A DNA stretch of 8,758 bases, from positions 1-8,758 of the forward strand of contig CAZLDQ010000228.1 of the NCBI GenBank assembly GCA_964558295.1. The letters are read 5' to 3'. Numbering within the stretch: position 1 is the first letter of the stretch; each line of letters opens with the position of its first letter. Made by a program: the position numbers and the translations under genes. Below are positions 6,662 to 8,758 of the stretch, one piece after another. Origin of the DNA: JBDKTH01 sp964558295 (GTDB lineage Bacteria; Planctomycetota; Planctomycetia; Pirellulales; Thermoguttaceae). The notes beneath the pieces were generated by a model. That model was not told the origin of the DNA and searched no databases. It worked only from the letters and a program-made list of their open reading frames with translations.

Positions 6662-6768
6662 ACGATCTACCCCAAGGCCCCAAAATCGGGTAACAACAGG
6701 ACTCGTACTGCGTCCACACCCAAAGGTTTTTTTTGACGATGACCAGTCCAGAACGAACCACCCCCCAA

Positions 6769-7521
6769 ATGACCAGCCACATTGTAATCCCCGCCCGTTT
6801 GGCCTCCACCCGCTTGCCACGCAAGCTCTTGCTGCGTGAGACGGGCAAGACGCTCATCCAGCACACCTATGAGGCGGCCCAGCGGGCCAAAAAGCCTGCC
6901 GGAGTCTGGGTGGCCACCGACCACGAAGACATTTTCCGCGAGGTCCAGGCCTTCGGCGGCCAAGCGGTGATGACCGACCCCAACGCCCCCAGCGGCACCG
7001 ATCGGGTCGCCGAGGTCGCCCGACGCCTCCTGGTCGACGTAGACATTGTGGTCAACGTCCAGGGGGATGAGCCGGATCTGGCCGGCGAGTCGATCGATCT
7101 GGCTGTCCGGCTCCTGGAAGAACACCCTGAAGCGGTGATGTCGACGCTGGCCACGCCGATCCGCAGTCGCAGCCAGTTGGAGGACCCCGCTTGCGTCAAG
7201 GTGGTCTTCGACCAGGCGAATCGCGCCCACTATTTCAGCCGCAGCCCGATCCCCCATGCCCGCACATGGGAGGATGCCCTCCTAACCTCTGAGCCACCGG
7301 CTTTCTACCAGCATGTAGGGCTCTATGCTTATCGCCGCGACTTCCTGCTGAGGCTCTCACAGATTCCGCAGTCGCAAAAGGAAAAAATCGAGAAACTCGA
7401 ACAATTGCGGGTCCTCGACGCCGGCTACACAATCCTCGTGGGGGTGGTCAACGACTTCACCTTCGGGATCGATACCCCCGAAGACTACGAGCGGTTTGTT
7501 CTTCGGCGCCGCGTCGGCTAA
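6769..7521 (+). CDS. kdsB: 3-deoxy-manno-octulosonate cytidylyltransferase (CMP-KDO synthetase)
   Basis: KdsB activates KDO with CTP to CMP-KDO, the donor for the inner core of lipopolysaccharide; it is a soluble cytoplasmic enzyme. From the chosen start it has 250 residues (E. coli 248). Motifs in order: the CTP-binding IPARLASTRLPRK at the N-terminus, SGTDRVAE, the Mg-binding VNVQGDEP, YFSRSPIPHA, QHVGLYAYRRDFL, EKLEQLR and the C-terminal GIDTPEDYER. I chose the ATG at 6769 because it places PAR at residues 8-10, as in E. coli KdsB, although no Shine-Dalgarno precedes it. In-frame alternatives are ATG 6739 and TTG 6733, adding 10 or 12 residues; AAAGG at 6722-6726 is 6 nt before the TTG, so the longer form is possible. 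It is 51 bp upstream of pyrG, whose product supplies its CTP, so an operon is likely. Its presence implies a KDO-containing outer membrane. Confidence 0.96.
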   Translation: MTSHIVIPARLASTRLPRKLLLRETGKTLIQHTYEAAQRAKKPAGVWVATDHEDIFREVQAFGGQAVMTDPNAPSGTDRVAEVARRLLVDVDIVVNVQGDEPDLAGESIDLAVRLLEEHPEAVMSTLATPIRSRSQLEDPACVKVVFDQANRAHYFSRSPIPHARTWEDALLTSEPPAFYQHVGLYAYRRDFLLRLSQIPQSQKEKIEKLEQLRVLDAGYTILVGVVNDFTFGIDTPEDYERFVLRRRVG

Positions 7522-7559
7522 AATGCATGATTTGGCTGGCACGACGCATCCTCCGAACC

Positions 7560-7563
7560 AGGA
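7560..7563 (+). promoter_or_regulatory. Shine-Dalgarno of pyrG
   Basis: AGGA lies 9 nt before the ATG at 7573. The match is short but well placed, and no other in-frame start is near. Confidence 0.45.
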
Positions 7564-7572
7564 CGGCCCACG

Positions 7573-8758
7573 ATGACGAAACATATTTTTGTGACCGGTG
7601 GGGTGGTTAGTTCCCTCGGCAAGGGACTCACCAGCGCATCGATCGGCATGCTCCTTGAGAAACGCGGTCTCTCGGTCCGCATGCAGAAACTCGACCCTTA
7701 TATCAACGTCGACCCGGGCACCATGAGCCCCTATCAGCACGGTGAAGTCTACGTCCTCGACGACGGCAGCGAAACCGACCTCGATCTGGGCCATTACGAA
7801 CGTTTCACCAACAGCCCCCTCAATCGAGATTCAAATTACACCACCGGCCAAATCTATCTGTCCGTGATCGAAAAAGAACGCCGCGGCGAATACCTGGGAA
7901 AAACAGTCCAGGTCATTCCCCACATCACAAATGAAATCAAGGCCGCCCTGGCCAAACCCGCCGGCCCCGACGTCGACGTCGTCATCAGCGAAATCGGCGG
8001 AACCGTAGGCGACATCGAAAGCCAGCCCTTCCTCGAAGCCATCCGACAATTTTCCCTCGACGTGGGCAAGGAGAACTGCCTCTACATCCATCTGACGCTT
8101 CTCCCTTATCTCAAAGCGGCGGCCGAGTTGAAAACTAAGCCGACGCAACAATCCGTCGGACTCCTGCGCCAAATCGGTATCCAGCCCGACATCCTCGTCT
8201 GCCGCACCGAGCGCTCCATGAGCCATGACGACCGCGCGAAGATCGCCCTCTTTTGCAACGTGCCGATCCAAGCCGTCATCGAAGAAAAGGACAAGGATTT
8301 CTCCGTTTACGAAGTGCCGATGAGCCTCGTCGAGCACGGCATGGACGAACTCATCGTCCGCAAGCTGAACTTGAACGCCGGAGCGATCAATCTCGACCGC
8401 TGGCACGACCTCTTGAATCGCCTTCGCAATCCGCAACATGAAGTTAGCATCGCCGTAGTGGGCAAATACGCCGAACATCGCGACGCTTACAAGTCGATCT
8501 ACGAAGCCATCGATCATGCGGGCGTGCATCACCGCACCCGAATTCGCATCCAACGCATCCACAGCGAGTGGGTCCAACGCGAAGGACCGGAAAAGCGCCT
8601 GGCCGGCGTCGACGGCATCCTCGTCCCGGGCGGTTTCGGCGAACGAGGCATCGAAGGCAAAGTCGACGCGGTCCGTTTCGCACGCGAAAAGGGCATCCCC
8701 TTCTTCGGCATCTGCCTCGGAATGCAGGTCGCCGTCGCCGAGTTCGGCCGAAACATCA
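7573..8758 (+). CDS. pyrG: CTP synthase (glutamine-hydrolysing), cut off at the window end
   Basis: PyrG makes CTP from UTP, ATP and glutamine, the last step of pyrimidine nucleotide synthesis; it is cytosolic and forms tetramers. The first 395 codons are present; the family has about 535-550 residues, so about 150 C-terminal residues lie beyond the window. The N-terminal synthase domain begins MTKHIFVTGGVVSSLGKG (P-loop, about 9-18), followed by KLDPYINVDPGTM, the Mg-binding Asp in ETDLDLGHYERF, NYTTGQIY, EIGGTVGDIES at 140-150 and ELKTKPTQQSV. The class I glutamine amidotransferase domain starts near residue 291 (VSIAVVGKY) and shows the oxyanion loop PGGFGERG at 352-359 and the nucleophile Cys381 in GICLGMQ. 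The catalytic His and Glu are not reached. The reading frame is intact throughout. The ATG at 7573 matches the family start. It follows kdsB by 51 bp with no terminator and is probably co-transcribed with it. Confidence 0.97.
   Translation, partial: MTKHIFVTGGVVSSLGKGLTSASIGMLLEKRGLSVRMQKLDPYINVDPGTMSPYQHGEVYVLDDGSETDLDLGHYERFTNSPLNRDSNYTTGQIYLSVIEKERRGEYLGKTVQVIPHITNEIKAALAKPAGPDVDVVISEIGGTVGDIESQPFLEAIRQFSLDVGKENCLYIHLTLLPYLKAAAELKTKPTQQSVGLLRQIGIQPDILVCRTERSMSHDDRAKIALFCNVPIQAVIEEKDKDFSVYEVPMSLVEHGMDELIVRKLNLNAGAINLDRWHDLLNRLRNPQHEVSIAVVGKYAEHRDAYKSIYEAIDHAGVHHRTRIRIQRIHSEWVQREGPEKRLAGVDGILVPGGFGERGIEGKVDAVRFAREKGIPFFGICLGMQVAVAEFGRNI

Noticed and set aside
6699..6734. Rho-independent terminator after vapC
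   Set aside because: The eight-T run at 6727-6734 is attractive, but the only stem nearby (GGAC with GTCC, 6699-6715) is 4 bp and ends 11 nt before the Ts, too weak and too far.
7831..8577. A minus-strand open frame opposite pyrG
   Set aside because: pyrG is intact and complete in motifs on the plus strand; this Asp/Val/Ala-rich frame is its reverse-complement shadow.

Overview
The window is GC-rich, densely coding bacterial DNA. It most resembles a Gram-negative of the Planctomycetes/PVC type. That is an inference from three things: a NagB-PIG-L (LmbE) fusion protein, a kdsB-pyrG pair like the one I recall from Chlamydia, and Shine-Dalgarno sequences that are weak or missing at several starts. 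A CMP-KDO synthetase implies a KDO-containing outer membrane.

Left part (143-5829), all on the minus strand. In transcription order: a membrane-anchored GGDEF diguanylate cyclase (5829-4882), glmS (4711-2843), a short-chain dehydrogenase/reductase (2794-2120), and a two-domain protein with an N-terminal glucosamine-6-phosphate deaminase-like domain and a C-terminal PIG-L/LmbE deacetylase-like domain (2023-143). The last three are separated by only 48 and about 90-100 bp and could be one amino-sugar operon. GlmS makes glucosamine-6-phosphate, while the fusion looks suited to degrading it and possibly to deacetylating an N-acetylated precursor first. glmS has its own Shine-Dalgarno and a possible promoter after the diguanylate cyclase.

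Middle (5830-6661). A divergent intergenic region leads into a plus-strand toxin-antitoxin pair: a Phd/YefM-type antitoxin and a PIN-domain VapC-type toxin, with stop and start overlapping by ATGA. Upstream is a good sigma70-like promoter. Its -10 box lies inside two 11-bp tandem repeats, one of them the core of a perfect 14-bp palindrome, which makes a convincing autoregulatory operator.

Right part (6769-8758), plus strand: kdsB (CMP-KDO synthetase) followed 51 bp later by pyrG (CTP synthase), which runs off the end of the window. PyrG makes the CTP that KdsB uses.

Most of the window is housekeeping or envelope metabolism. I found no clearly new system. The most interesting items are the fusion protein beside glmS and the operator architecture of the toxin-antitoxin locus. 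No gap exceeds 300 bp. The first 142 bp hold no gene I can assign. I saw no rRNA, tRNA, CRISPR array or insertion sequence.
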